From Dasania sp. GY-MA-18 (GTDB lineage: Bacteria > Pseudomonadota > Gammaproteobacteria > Pseudomonadales > Dasaniaceae), in assembly GCF_024734385.1 (NCBI RefSeq), contig NZ_JANHAP010000003.1, positions 186,001 through 250,000 of the forward strand: a stretch of DNA of 64,000 nucleotides, given 5' to 3'. The notes under the pieces are model-generated. The model was not told where the DNA came from and did not search any database. It saw only the letters and a list, made by a program, of their open reading frames with translations. Below, piece by piece: positions 29,712 through 37,044 of the stretch. The translations under genes and the position numbers were made by a program. Position 1 is the stretch's first letter; each line of letters starts with the position of its first letter.

Positions 29712-29731
29712 TATAATGAATAGGCGTTCAT
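29712..29731 (+). promoter_or_regulatory. Operator-like site 1 (ATGAA-N6-TTCAT) overlapping a TATAAT
   Basis: TATAAT at 29712-29717 runs directly into the inverted repeat ATGAA (29716-29720) and TTCAT (29727-29731). The same arrangement recurs 88 bp downstream. No convincing -35 was found for this copy, so it may be an auxiliary operator rather than a second promoter. Confidence 0.45.
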
Positions 29732-29777
29732 CATAAGGCATTGTTTTAATAGGGTTTTATCTTTTTTTAAAAAATTG

Positions 29778-29820
29778 TGGACAAGTGCTGTTGCGGCATT
29801 ATAATGAATGTATATTCATT
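29778..29820 (+). promoter_or_regulatory. Promoter with overlapping operator upstream of the PuuB-like gene
   Basis: A sigma-70-like promoter is visible: TGGACA at 29778-29783, a 16-bp spacer, and a perfect TATAAT at 29800-29805. The inverted repeat AATGAAT-N4-ATTCATT (29803-29820) overlaps the -10 and start region, a place where a bound repressor (TetR-like symmetry, inferred) would block initiation. Transcription from here gives a leader of about 240 nt before ATG 30053. No regulator gene is adjacent. Confidence 0.55.
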
Positions 29821-30000
29821 CGCTAATGTGTGTTGGCATGACTTTTCAGTATCTACCTAAAACCGCTGCCTGTTTAAGCCATGGTACAGGCGGCCGCCAC
29901 ATCCTCACCTTGCCTGCGGCTTGGGTGGTGATGTTTGCTACCTACTGGTAATTGCTACCGCTGATCGTTTCTCTTTTGTAAATTTATTGATTACTACCTG

Positions 30001-30028
30001 TTGCTTGCCTTTGTGTGCAGGCGAGCAA
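30001..30028 (+). promoter_or_regulatory. Stable leader hairpin just before the ribosome binding site
   Basis: TTGCTTGCCT at 30001-30010 pairs with AGGCGAGCAA at 30019-30028 (10 bp, one G-T pair) around an 8-nt loop. It ends 12 nt before AGGAG at 30041-30045. Other pairings upstream (GCCTGT / ACAGGC near 29868-29891; ACATC / GATGT near 29898-29935) make the rest of the leader look structured. A cis-regulatory RNA is possible but not recognised as a known class. Confidence 0.4.
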
Positions 30029-30052
30029 GGTTTATGTTGTAGGAGTTTTATT

Positions 30053-31369
30053 ATGTCTCACTCTGTATTTAAAAATGCCAAGGGCCAGCACGTCGATTCC
30101 TATTACGCCGCTACGGTAGGCGAGGTGGCAGACTACCCACGTTTACAAGCTGATATAGAAGCCGAAGTGTGCATTATAGGTGGCGGCTTTGCGGGCATTT
30201 CAGCGGCTATAGAGTTAGCTGAACAAGGCCATGATGTCGTATTGCTAGAAGGCGTGAGAGTGGGCTGGGCGGCTTCGGGCCGCAACGGCGGCCAGATTAT
30301 AGGCGGTTGGCGTGATAGCTATGATGACTTGGAGGCTAAATTTGGCTATGACACCGCCAAAACTTTTGCCGACATGAGCAACGAAGGCAAACAAATTATT
30401 TATGACCGAGCCGAAAAATATAAGATCAATGCCGATATAAAAAAGGGCTATTTGTTGGCGGCCATGTGTAAGTCGCATGTGAACTACATGCATGACTATA
30501 TAGCCGAGGCGGAAAAGTGGGGCGGTGCCGAACACTACCGTCTTATTTCGCAGCAGGATGTGAAAAACTATATAGACAGCAATAGCTACATAGGCGCTTT
30601 AGATAATCAAAGCAACGGCCACTTACACCCTTTAAAATTGGCGGTGGGTGAGGCTAAGGCTGCTGCCGATTTAGGTGTGCGTATCTACGAACACTCACCC
30701 GTGCTGGATGTGCAGGGCGGCGATGAGCCTGTAGTGACTACCGCTCACGGCAAGGTAAAAGCAAAACAGGTGATCATGACGGCTAACTGCTACCTGGGTA
30801 AGGCCGCACCCAAGCTAGAAAAGAAAATCATGCCCGCCGGCACCTATGTGATCGCCACCGAACCACTAGCGGCTGAGCGCGTAGCCAAGCTTATCCCCCA
30901 AGGCCAAGCGGTGTGTGATATGCGCCATATATTGGATTACTACCGTATTACCGCCGACAACCGCTTACTGTTTGGCGGCAAAACTATTTACAGCGGCAAA
31001 GACCCCAAAGACATAGGCAAAAGCATGTTTAAAGATATGCTAAAAGTGTTTCCGCAGTTAGCAGATGTCAAAATAGATTTTGCCTGGGGCGGCCATATAG
31101 ATTTATCGGTTAACCGCATGCCACATATGGGGCGTTACGCCGATAATGTGTATTTTGTGCAGGGCTTTTCAGGCTTTGGTGTGGTGGCTACACATATAGC
31201 CGGCCGTGTATTGGCAGAAAAAGTCATGGGCAATACCCAGCGTTACGATATCTGGAATCAAATAAAACACCACACTTTCCCCGGCGGTACTTTGCTGCGC
31301 AAGCCCGGTTATTTATTAGGCTCCAGCTTTTTTTATTTGCGGGATATGATAGATACGATGAAGGGGTAA
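30053..31369 (+). CDS. FAD-dependent amine oxidoreductase (PuuB/DadA-like, DAO family)
   Basis: 438 residues with the FAD-binding motif CIIGGGFAGISAAIEL followed by VGWAASGRNGGQIIGGW, the signature of PuuB-type (gamma-glutamylputrescine oxidase-like) flavoproteins. The C-terminal half has WGGHIDLSVNRMPHMGR and FVQGFSGFGV. It should oxidise an amine or D-amino-acid-like substrate in the cytoplasm; polyamine catabolism is the common role of close families but is not shown here. ATG 30053 is supported by AGGAG at 30041-30045, although the frame is open further upstream. It is a single gene with its own promoter and terminator. Confidence 0.85.
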   Translation: MSHSVFKNAKGQHVDSYYAATVGEVADYPRLQADIEAEVCIIGGGFAGISAAIELAEQGHDVVLLEGVRVGWAASGRNGGQIIGGWRDSYDDLEAKFGYDTAKTFADMSNEGKQIIYDRAEKYKINADIKKGYLLAAMCKSHVNYMHDYIAEAEKWGGAEHYRLISQQDVKNYIDSNSYIGALDNQSNGHLHPLKLAVGEAKAAADLGVRIYEHSPVLDVQGGDEPVVTTAHGKVKAKQVIMTANCYLGKAAPKLEKKIMPAGTYVIATEPLAAERVAKLIPQGQAVCDMRHILDYYRITADNRLLFGGKTIYSGKDPKDIGKSMFKDMLKVFPQLADVKIDFAWGGHIDLSVNRMPHMGRYADNVYFVQGFSGFGVVATHIAGRVLAEKVMGNTQRYDIWNQIKHHTFPGGTLLRKPGYLLGSSFFYLRDMIDTMKG

Positions 31370-31375
31370 AGTTTT

Positions 31376-31434
31376 TAGTTCCTAGTTCCTAGTTCCTAGT
31401 TCCTAGTTCCTAGTTCCTAGTTCCTAGTTCCTAG
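31376..31434. repeat. Tandem heptamer array, 8 perfect copies
   Basis: TAGTTCC (equivalently CTAGTTC) is repeated eight times without a mismatch from 31376 to 31431, plus a partial copy. It lies directly after the stop of the PuuB-like gene and before the shared terminator. A degenerate array with the same 7-nt CTAG spacing is at 33071-33153. Confidence 0.95.
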
Positions 31435-31450
31435 GATAAAGACTAAAGTC

Positions 31451-31477
31451 AAAAGGCCTCAATACTGGAGGCCTTTT
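31451..31477. terminator. Bidirectional terminator between convergent genes
   Basis: AAAAGGCCTC pairs with GAGGCCTTTT around the loop AATACTG. A-rich and T-rich flanks serve both the PuuB-like gene (+) and rsmE (-). Confidence 0.88.
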
Positions 31478-31490
31478 TATAATTAAAAAA

Positions 31491-32216
31491 TTAGATATCA
31501 CCCCACAGCGATTGCAGCAGGGTTAGGGCGGCCAGTGGTGCGGTTTCGGTGCGCAGCACTCTGGGGCCTAGGCTTAGGGCGTTAAAGCCTTGAGCTAGAG
31601 CCTGTTCAATTTCGTGATCACTGAGGCCACCTTCGGGGCCGATTAAAATAGCGGCGCTGTTGGGGCTGTCGGCGGGGTTTAACTTTTTCGTATTGCGGTG
31701 GTGTAATACCAGTTTTTTCTCGGCTTGACTGTTGTTAAGCCAGTCTAGTAAGGGGGTGGGGGCGTGCAGCTGCGGTAGCAGGTTGCGTTGGCATTGTTCG
31801 CAGGCGCTGATAATAATATTTTGCCAGTGGCTGTGTTTTTTTTCGGCTCTATCGGCTTTGAGTTTCAGCTCGGTGCGCTCGGTATACAGCGGTGTAATCT
31901 CAGTGGCACCCAATTCGGTGGCTTTTTGCATTACCCAATCCATACGGTCGCCCTTAGACATGGCTATGCCTAAGTGTACCGGTAAAGGGGATTGTCTATT
32001 GTCGCTGCGGTGTTCGCCTATAATAACGCTAACGGATTTTTTAGAAAGGCTGACTATGTTGGCATCAAACTCGCCGCCCTGATTATTGAATAATATGAGG
32101 GCGGCATCATTTTGCATACGTAAAACTTTACTTAAATGATGACTGGCTTGCGCTTCTAGCTCAACGGTTTGGCCAGTGACCAGTGTGTTTTGAGTAAAAA
32201 TTCTAGGTACGCGCAT
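31491..32216 (-). CDS. rsmE: 16S rRNA m3U1498 methyltransferase
   Basis: SPOUT-class methyltransferase of about 241 residues that modifies U1498 of 16S rRNA. It starts MRVPRIFT (ATG at 32214-32216; a TTG two codons earlier is less likely). It contains HHLSKVLRMQ, the central KGDRMDWVMQKATELGATEI and the SAM-binding knot AILIGPEGGLSDHEI with LSLGPRVLRTETAP. It lies 15 nt downstream of metF, as last gene of the SAM-cycle operon. Confidence 0.96.
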   Translation of the reverse strand: MRVPRIFTQNTLVTGQTVELEAQASHHLSKVLRMQNDAALILFNNQGGEFDANIVSLSKKSVSVIIGEHRSDNRQSPLPVHLGIAMSKGDRMDWVMQKATELGATEITPLYTERTELKLKADRAEKKHSHWQNIIISACEQCQRNLLPQLHAPTPLLDWLNNSQAEKKLVLHHRNTKKLNPADSPNSAAILIGPEGGLSDHEIEQALAQGFNALSLGPRVLRTETAPLAALTLLQSLWGDI

Positions 32217-32231
32217 GCTCAATCAATCACA

Positions 32232-33059
32232 TTAAGAAAGTTTTAAGTTTTGCCAAATGGTTTTGTTCGGCTCTACCAGATTCATGGTGTAAAAATGCAA
32301 GCCCGGGGCGCCGCCCGCTAATAAGCGTTCGCATAGACTGCTAATAAAATCGGTGGTAAAAGCCTTTAAGCCTTCGGGGTCGTTTTCTAAACTTTCTAAT
32401 TTATAACCCAACCAGCGTGGTATCTCGGCACCACAGGTCTTAGAAAAACGCATTAAGTTGTGGTGGTTGATGATGGGCATAATGCCGGGATAGATGGGCT
32501 TGTCTATGCCTATCTTGTCGCACTTTTCCAAAAAGTGGAAATAGGCATCTACATTAAAAAAGTACTGAGTGATCGCGCTGTTGGCACCGGCGTCCAATTT
32601 CTCTTTTAAAAACTGTATGTCTTGGGCGTAGCCGTCGGCATCGGGGTGTATCTCGGGGTAGCAGCCTACTTCTATATTAAAGTGATCGCCGGTGTGCTCG
32701 CGTATAAAGGCAACTAACTCACTGGCATATACCAGGCGCTGCGCCCCTAAGCCCGAAGGCATGTCGCCGCGCAGGGCTACCATGCGTTTTACGCCGGCGT
32801 CCTTGTAGCTAGTGATCAGTTCCAGCATTTCTTCTTTGCTGTCGCTACCAAAAGACAGGTGTGGGGCGGTGTCTATACCTTCGTCTATCATTTCTAACAC
32901 TATGTCCTTAGTGTTATCGCGGGTGGAACCGCCGGCACCATAGGTCACAGAAAAAAACTCAGGGTTTAGCTGGTTTAACTCAGCGCGTACTAATTTAAGT
33001 TTTTCTTTGCCCGCATCGGTTTTAGCGGGGAAAAACTCAAAAGAAAATCGTTTGGACAT
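32232..33059 (-). CDS. metF: 5,10-methylenetetrahydrofolate reductase
   Basis: FAD enzyme producing 5-methyl-THF for homocysteine methylation; 275 residues. The start SKRFSFEFFPAKTDAGKEKL and VTYGAGGSTRD are diagnostic. KRMVALRGDMPSG, FNIEVGCYPEIHPDA and NSAITQYFFNVDAYF follow. It fits the SAM cycle with the upstream metK and ahcY. No methionine synthase gene is in the window, so the methyl acceptor step lies elsewhere. Confidence 0.97.
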   Translation of the reverse strand: MSKRFSFEFFPAKTDAGKEKLKLVRAELNQLNPEFFSVTYGAGGSTRDNTKDIVLEMIDEGIDTAPHLSFGSDSKEEMLELITSYKDAGVKRMVALRGDMPSGLGAQRLVYASELVAFIREHTGDHFNIEVGCYPEIHPDADGYAQDIQFLKEKLDAGANSAITQYFFNVDAYFHFLEKCDKIGIDKPIYPGIMPIINHHNLMRFSKTCGAEIPRWLGYKLESLENDPEGLKAFTTDFISSLCERLLAGGAPGLHFYTMNLVEPNKTIWQNLKLS

Positions 33060-33070
33060 GGAAAGAGTCT

Positions 33071-33153
33071 CTAGTTGGTAGCCGCTAGTTCCTAGAGGAA
33101 TTCGCGGCCTAATGTTCTGCTAGCGACTAGTGGCTAAGCCACTAGCGACTAAA
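33071..33153. repeat. Degenerate 7-bp-period CTAG array with a palindrome
   Basis: CTAG or CTAA starts recur in 7-nt phase: CTAGTTG at 33071, CTAGTTC at 33085, CTAGAGG at 33092, CTAGCGA at 33120, CTAGTGG at 33127, CTAAGCC at 33134, then after one extra base CTAGCGA at 33142. The right part forms direct repeats TAGCGACTA (33121-33129, 33143-33151) around GTGGC-TAA-GCCAC, a good hairpin. It fills the metF-ahcY gap and resembles the pure array at 31376. Confidence 0.75.
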
Positions 33154-33154
33154 A

Positions 33155-34519
33155 TTAATACTTATAGGTTTCCGTTTTATATGGGCCGTCTACCGATACG
33201 CCTATATAGTCCGCTTGTTCTGGGGTTAGCTTAGTTAATACACCACCAAAACCGTTTACCATATGTGCGGCTACTTCTTCGTCCAGCTTTTTGGGCAGTA
33301 CTTCTAGGGTAATAGCCGCTGGCTTTAAGTCAGCTTCCAGGTCGGCGAACTTGCGCTCATATAAATAAATTTGTGCCAGCACCTGATTGGCAAAAGAGCC
33401 ATCCATAATACGCGAAGGGTGACCGGTAGCATTGCCTAGGTTTACCAAACGCCCCTCTGATAATAGTATCAAGTGATCGTTTTCAGCTTTGTTGCGGTAG
33501 ACCTTGTGTACCTGTGGTTTAACTTCATCCCATTCCCAGTTTTTTCGCATATAGGCGGTGTCGATTTCATTGTCGAAGTGGCCTATGTTACAGACTACCG
33601 TACCTGATTTTAGCGATTGTAAAATCGCTGAGTCGCACACATTGAAGTTGCCAGTGGTGGTCACGATTAAGTCAGTGTTGTTTAATAGTGCTTTGTTAGT
33701 ATCTTCTGGCTTGCCGGTGTTTATGCCGTTGTTATAAGGCGACACCACTTCAAAACCATCCATGCAGGCCTGCATGGCGCAGATGGGATCTATCTCGGCA
33801 ACACGTACTATCATGCCTTCCTGGTTTAGCGATTGGGCAGAGCCTTTACCTACATCACCGTAGCCTATAACCAAGGCTTTTTTGCCAGATAATAAGTGAT
33901 CGGTGCCGCGTTTGATGGCGTCGCTTAATGAGTGTCTACAGCCGTACTTGTTGTCATTTTTTGACTTGGTTACTGAGTCGTTAACATTAACCGCAGGCAC
34001 TTTTAAGGTGCCTTTTTCTAACATCTCTTGTAAGCGGTGTACGCCGGTGGTGGTCTCTTCAGTAATGCCGTGTATACGGTCTAACATGTGGCCGTATTTG
34101 TTGTGCAGCATCAGGGTTAAGTCGCCGCCATCATCCAATACCATATTGGCATCCCAGGGCTGGCCATCTTTTAAAATGGTTTGCTCTAAGCACCACTCGT
34201 ACTCTTCTTCAGTTTCACCTTTCCAGGCAAACACCGGCACACCAGCGGCGGCAATGGCAGCAGCGGCGTGATCTTGGGTAGAGAAAATATTACACGATGA
34301 CCAGCGAACTTCTGCACCTAAGGCCACCAAGGTTTCAATCAATACACCGGTTTGTATGGTCATGTGTATGCAGCCTAAAATCTTAGCGCCGGCTAAAGGC
34401 TGGCTGGGGCTGTATTTTTCGCGCATAGCCATTAAGGCTGGCATTTCAGTTTCGGCTATGTCTAATTCTTTACGGCCCCAATCGGCTAAAGAAATATCGG
34501 CTACTTTATAATCGCTCAT
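33155..34519 (-). CDS. ahcY: S-adenosylhomocysteine hydrolase
   Basis: NAD-dependent enzyme splitting SAH to adenosine and homocysteine; 454 residues with the usual C-terminal [11 protein letters not shown]. Visible are [37 protein letters not shown] (substrate lysine region) and the NAD site [17 protein letters not shown]. It follows metK by 71 bp; that gap has a 5-bp GCCGC/GCGGC hairpin at 34556-34574 but no terminator T-run. Confidence 0.98.
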   Translation of the reverse strand: MSDYKVADISLADWGRKELDIAETEMPALMAMREKYSPSQPLAGAKILGCIHMTIQTGVLIETLVALGAEVRWSSCNIFSTQDHAAAAIAAAGVPVFAWKGETEEEYEWCLEQTILKDGQPWDANMVLDDGGDLTLMLHNKYGHMLDRIHGITEETTTGVHRLQEMLEKGTLKVPAVNVNDSVTKSKNDNKYGCRHSLSDAIKRGTDHLLSGKKALVIGYGDVGKGSAQSLNQEGMIVRVAEIDPICAMQACMDGFEVVSPYNNGINTGKPEDTNKALLNNTDLIVTTTGNFNVCDSAILQSLKSGTVVCNIGHFDNEIDTAYMRKNWEWDEVKPQVHKVYRNKAENDHLILLSEGRLVNLGNATGHPSRIMDGSFANQVLAQIYLYERKFADLEADLKPAAITLEVLPKKLDEEVAAHMVNGFGGVLTKLTPEQADYIGVSVDGPYKTETYKY

Positions 34520-34590
34520 AATAAAATCCTAAAAATAAATATTTTGTTTAGTCTTGCCGCTTAAAACTTGCGGCTTATTGCTTGATGTAG

Positions 34591-35802
34591 TTAAAGCGCA
34601 GCTTTCAGTGCATCAACCTTATCTGTTTTTTCCCAGCTAAAAGCGGTAAACGTGTCTGACTGTTGTTGGCCGCTTTCGTCTTTCCAGCTATAGGTGTGCT
34701 CAAAGGGCTCGCGGCCAAAATGGCCATAAGTCGCGGTGAGCTGATACATGGGGTGTTCTAAGTCCAGCATCTTGTTAATGCCGTAAGGGCGCAGGTCAAA
34801 TACTTTGCGTATGGCGGCGGCTAATTGATCGTCGCTAACCGTGCCGGTGCCAAAAGTGTTGACCGAAATAGAAGTGGGTTCGGCCACGCCTATGGCGTAG
34901 GACACTTGTATTTCGCAGCGCTCAGCCAAGCCAGCGGCCACTACATTTTTAGCCACATAGCGGCCTGCATAAGCTGCCGAGCGGTCAACCTTTGAAGGGT
35001 CTTTGCCCGAGAAAGCGCCGCCGCCGTGGCGCGCCATACCGCCGTAGGTATCAACAATAATTTTTCTACCGGTTAAGCCGCAGTCACCTACCGGACCGCC
35101 GATAACAAATACGCCGGTGGGGTTGATGTGATATTTAGTGTCGGCGTGCAACCATTCGGCGGGCAATACCGGCAAAATAATATTTTCTATCACGGCTTCG
35201 CGTAAATCATCTAATGCAATTTCGGGGTCGTGCTGGGTGGATAGCACTACCGCATCTATGGCGACGGGCTTGCCGTTTTCATAACGTAAACTCACTTGCG
35301 ATTTTGCATCAGGGCGCAACCAGGGCAGTATGCCTTCTTTGCGCAATTTCGCTTGGCGTTCCACTAAGCGGTGCGAGTAGTAAACCGCGGCAGGCATTAA
35401 GGTGTCGGTTTCGTTAGTGGCATAGCCAAACATTAAACCTTGGTCGCCAGCGCCTTGCTCTTCGGGCTTGCCGCGATCCACGCCTACATTAATGTCTATA
35501 GATTGTTTGCCTATAGCATTGAGTACCGCACAGCTGGCGCCATCAAAACCTACCGCCGAGCTGTTGTAGCCTATGCCGGTGATAACGTCGCGAATAATAT
35601 CTTCTAAATCCACATAGCAAGAGGTTGAGACTTCACCGGCCACTACGGCCATGCCGGTTTTTACCAGCGTTTCTACCGCCACGCGAGCGTTTTTATCTCT
35701 GGCAATAATGGCGTCTAAGATGGCATCTGAAATTTGGTCAGCCATTTTATCGGGGTGGCCTTCTGAAACGGATTCAGAAGTAAAGGTTGAATATTCTGCC
35801 AT
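34591..35802 (-). CDS. metK: S-adenosylmethionine synthetase
   Basis: Makes SAM from methionine and ATP; 403 residues. It has [34 protein letters not shown] and [20 protein letters not shown], all three diagnostic motifs. It is the second gene of the operon, 38 bp after sahR, and like the other SAM-cycle genes is a known target class of SahR. Confidence 0.98.
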   Translation of the reverse strand: MAEYSTFTSESVSEGHPDKMADQISDAILDAIIARDKNARVAVETLVKTGMAVVAGEVSTSCYVDLEDIIRDVITGIGYNSSAVGFDGASCAVLNAIGKQSIDINVGVDRGKPEEQGAGDQGLMFGYATNETDTLMPAAVYYSHRLVERQAKLRKEGILPWLRPDAKSQVSLRYENGKPVAIDAVVLSTQHDPEIALDDLREAVIENIILPVLPAEWLHADTKYHINPTGVFVIGGPVGDCGLTGRKIIVDTYGGMARHGGGAFSGKDPSKVDRSAAYAGRYVAKNVVAAGLAERCEIQVSYAIGVAEPTSISVNTFGTGTVSDDQLAAAIRKVFDLRPYGINKMLDLEHPMYQLTATYGHFGREPFEHTYSWKDESGQQQSDTFTAFSWEKTDKVDALKAAL

Positions 35803-35840
35803 GGTTAATTCCTTACAGGGTTTTCAAATAATGGGTAAGC

Positions 35841-36866
35841 CTAGGGCTTAATAAATTCTCTAATTTGTACGCGAAAGCCATTGAGTTGGGTCAGGTATAC
35901 ACTTTGGCCTTCTGTTAAACCGGCGCTCTCGGCCCAGCTGCTTAAATCTTCGGGCTCAAAACCCAGCCATAAATCGCCACAGGCTTCCTGTGCCCAGAGT
36001 TGGTCGTGGCTGCACAGGTCGGTAATAAATAAGCGGCCCTGTTGATTGAGTAGCTGAGCTAAATCTTTAAACATCTCGGCGGGAGAGGGCACATGATGCA
36101 GCACCATGTTGACCACTATGCTGTCTACCTGAATGCTTTTCAGGCTTTCATGTTTGCTGTCGCCGTGAATAAATTCTATGTTGGCTAGCGCCTGTTGCTG
36201 GGCAAAGGCCTGCGCCTTATTAAGCATTTGCTCGGAGTTGTCCAAGGCATACACGGTGGCAAAGTGCGGTGCTAACTCTGCCAAAAAAGCGCCTTCACCC
36301 GGGCCTACCTCTAAGACATTGCCAGCGGTGTTGGCATTGCGCAGTACCAGGCTGGCGCAGTTGCTGGCGTAAATATCGTAGGCGGCAATTTGCTCTTGTT
36401 GCTCGTTAAAGCTGTCGGCGTGGCGATTAAAAAAATCGCGCGAGCGTTGAGCGCGGTGGTTTTGCACTTCGCTTAGGCGCTTTTCTACCTCGGGGCTTAA
36501 GCGCAACTGGTCGGCGGCATCAAACACTCCACGCTGCAGGGCATCTAGTTTATGGTCCAAGGCATGGTGGGCGCGGCGGTAAAAAATGGTATTGCCTTCG
36601 CGGCGGGTGATTAATAGGCCCGCAGTCGCCAATAGTTTTAAATGATGGCTGAGGCCAGACTGCTTGTAATCCAAGATGGTGCACAGCTCTAACACGCCAA
36701 AAGAGTCGCGGCTTAACACCCGCAAAATATCCAGCCGCAATTGGTCGGCGCTGGCTTTGCACAGTGCCAGCAGGGCGGCCGCGTATTGCTGGGCTTGTTG
36801 GGCCGGGCTGCTGGGGGTGGCTAGGGCATGGGTTTGGCTATTCATGGGGGCGCAGTCTAGCAGCAC
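35841..36866 (-). CDS. sahR: ArsR-family regulator fused to a SAM-methyltransferase domain (SahR-like)
   Basis: 341 residues. The N-terminal winged helix (about 30-110) has DILRVLSRDSFGVLELC and KQSGLSHHLKLLATAGLL. The C-terminal methyltransferase fold has motif I NVLEVGPGEGAFLAEL, then VYALDNSEQML and VNMVLHHVPSP. This architecture and its place ahead of metK-ahcY-metF match SahR, described as an SAH-responsive repressor of SAM-cycle genes with a methyltransferase-like sensor domain. GTG 36866 has AGG with 6-nt spacing; ATG 36845 is the alternative. The gene divergently faces tkt. Identity as SahR is inference from architecture, operon and palindrome. Confidence 0.88.
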   Translation of the reverse strand: MLLDCAPMNSQTHALATPSSPAQQAQQYAAALLALCKASADQLRLDILRVLSRDSFGVLELCTILDYKQSGLSHHLKLLATAGLLITRREGNTIFYRRAHHALDHKLDALQRGVFDAADQLRLSPEVEKRLSEVQNHRAQRSRDFFNRHADSFNEQQEQIAAYDIYASNCASLVLRNANTAGNVLEVGPGEGAFLAELAPHFATVYALDNSEQMLNKAQAFAQQQALANIEFIHGDSKHESLKSIQVDSIVVNMVLHHVPSPAEMFKDLAQLLNQQGRLFITDLCSHDQLWAQEACGDLWLGFEPEDLSSWAESAGLTEGQSVYLTQLNGFRVQIREFIKP

Positions 36867-36871
36867 TTTGC

Positions 36872-36899
36872 ACCTATATCAAAATATTTTGATATAGGT
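36872..36899. promoter_or_regulatory. Perfect 28-bp palindrome, probable SahR operator
   Basis: Half-site ACCTATATCAAAAT is followed immediately by its exact reverse complement. It begins 5 bp upstream of the GTG start of sahR and lies in the sahR-tkt divergent region. Perfect symmetry, AT-rich core and location suit an autoregulated ArsR-family repressor controlling the whole operon. On the - strand, TTGATA inside the palindrome is followed after 17 bp by TAGACT, a possible promoter. Confidence 0.8.
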
Positions 36900-37044
36900 T
36901 TGGCGGTGTCGCCTGAGTCTGGCGCGCTAATTGGCGGAAAAAGCCGTATTTTTAGTCGGCAAATGCACTTATGGGCATTGCTGTATGGGCGTGGGTGCGA
37001 GAAAATAGCCGGCTTTCAAAATGACCTTCTTGGAGTTCCAATCA

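Noticed and set aside
29921-30052. In-frame N-terminal extension of the PuuB-like gene
   Set aside because: AGGAG at 30041 and the family start at MSHSVFK support ATG 30053; the extension covers the structured leader.
34520-34590. SAH riboswitch or terminator between metK and ahcY
   Set aside because: Only a 5-bp hairpin without a U-run is present, and the conserved SAH-riboswitch core was not seen; SahR control explains the operon better.
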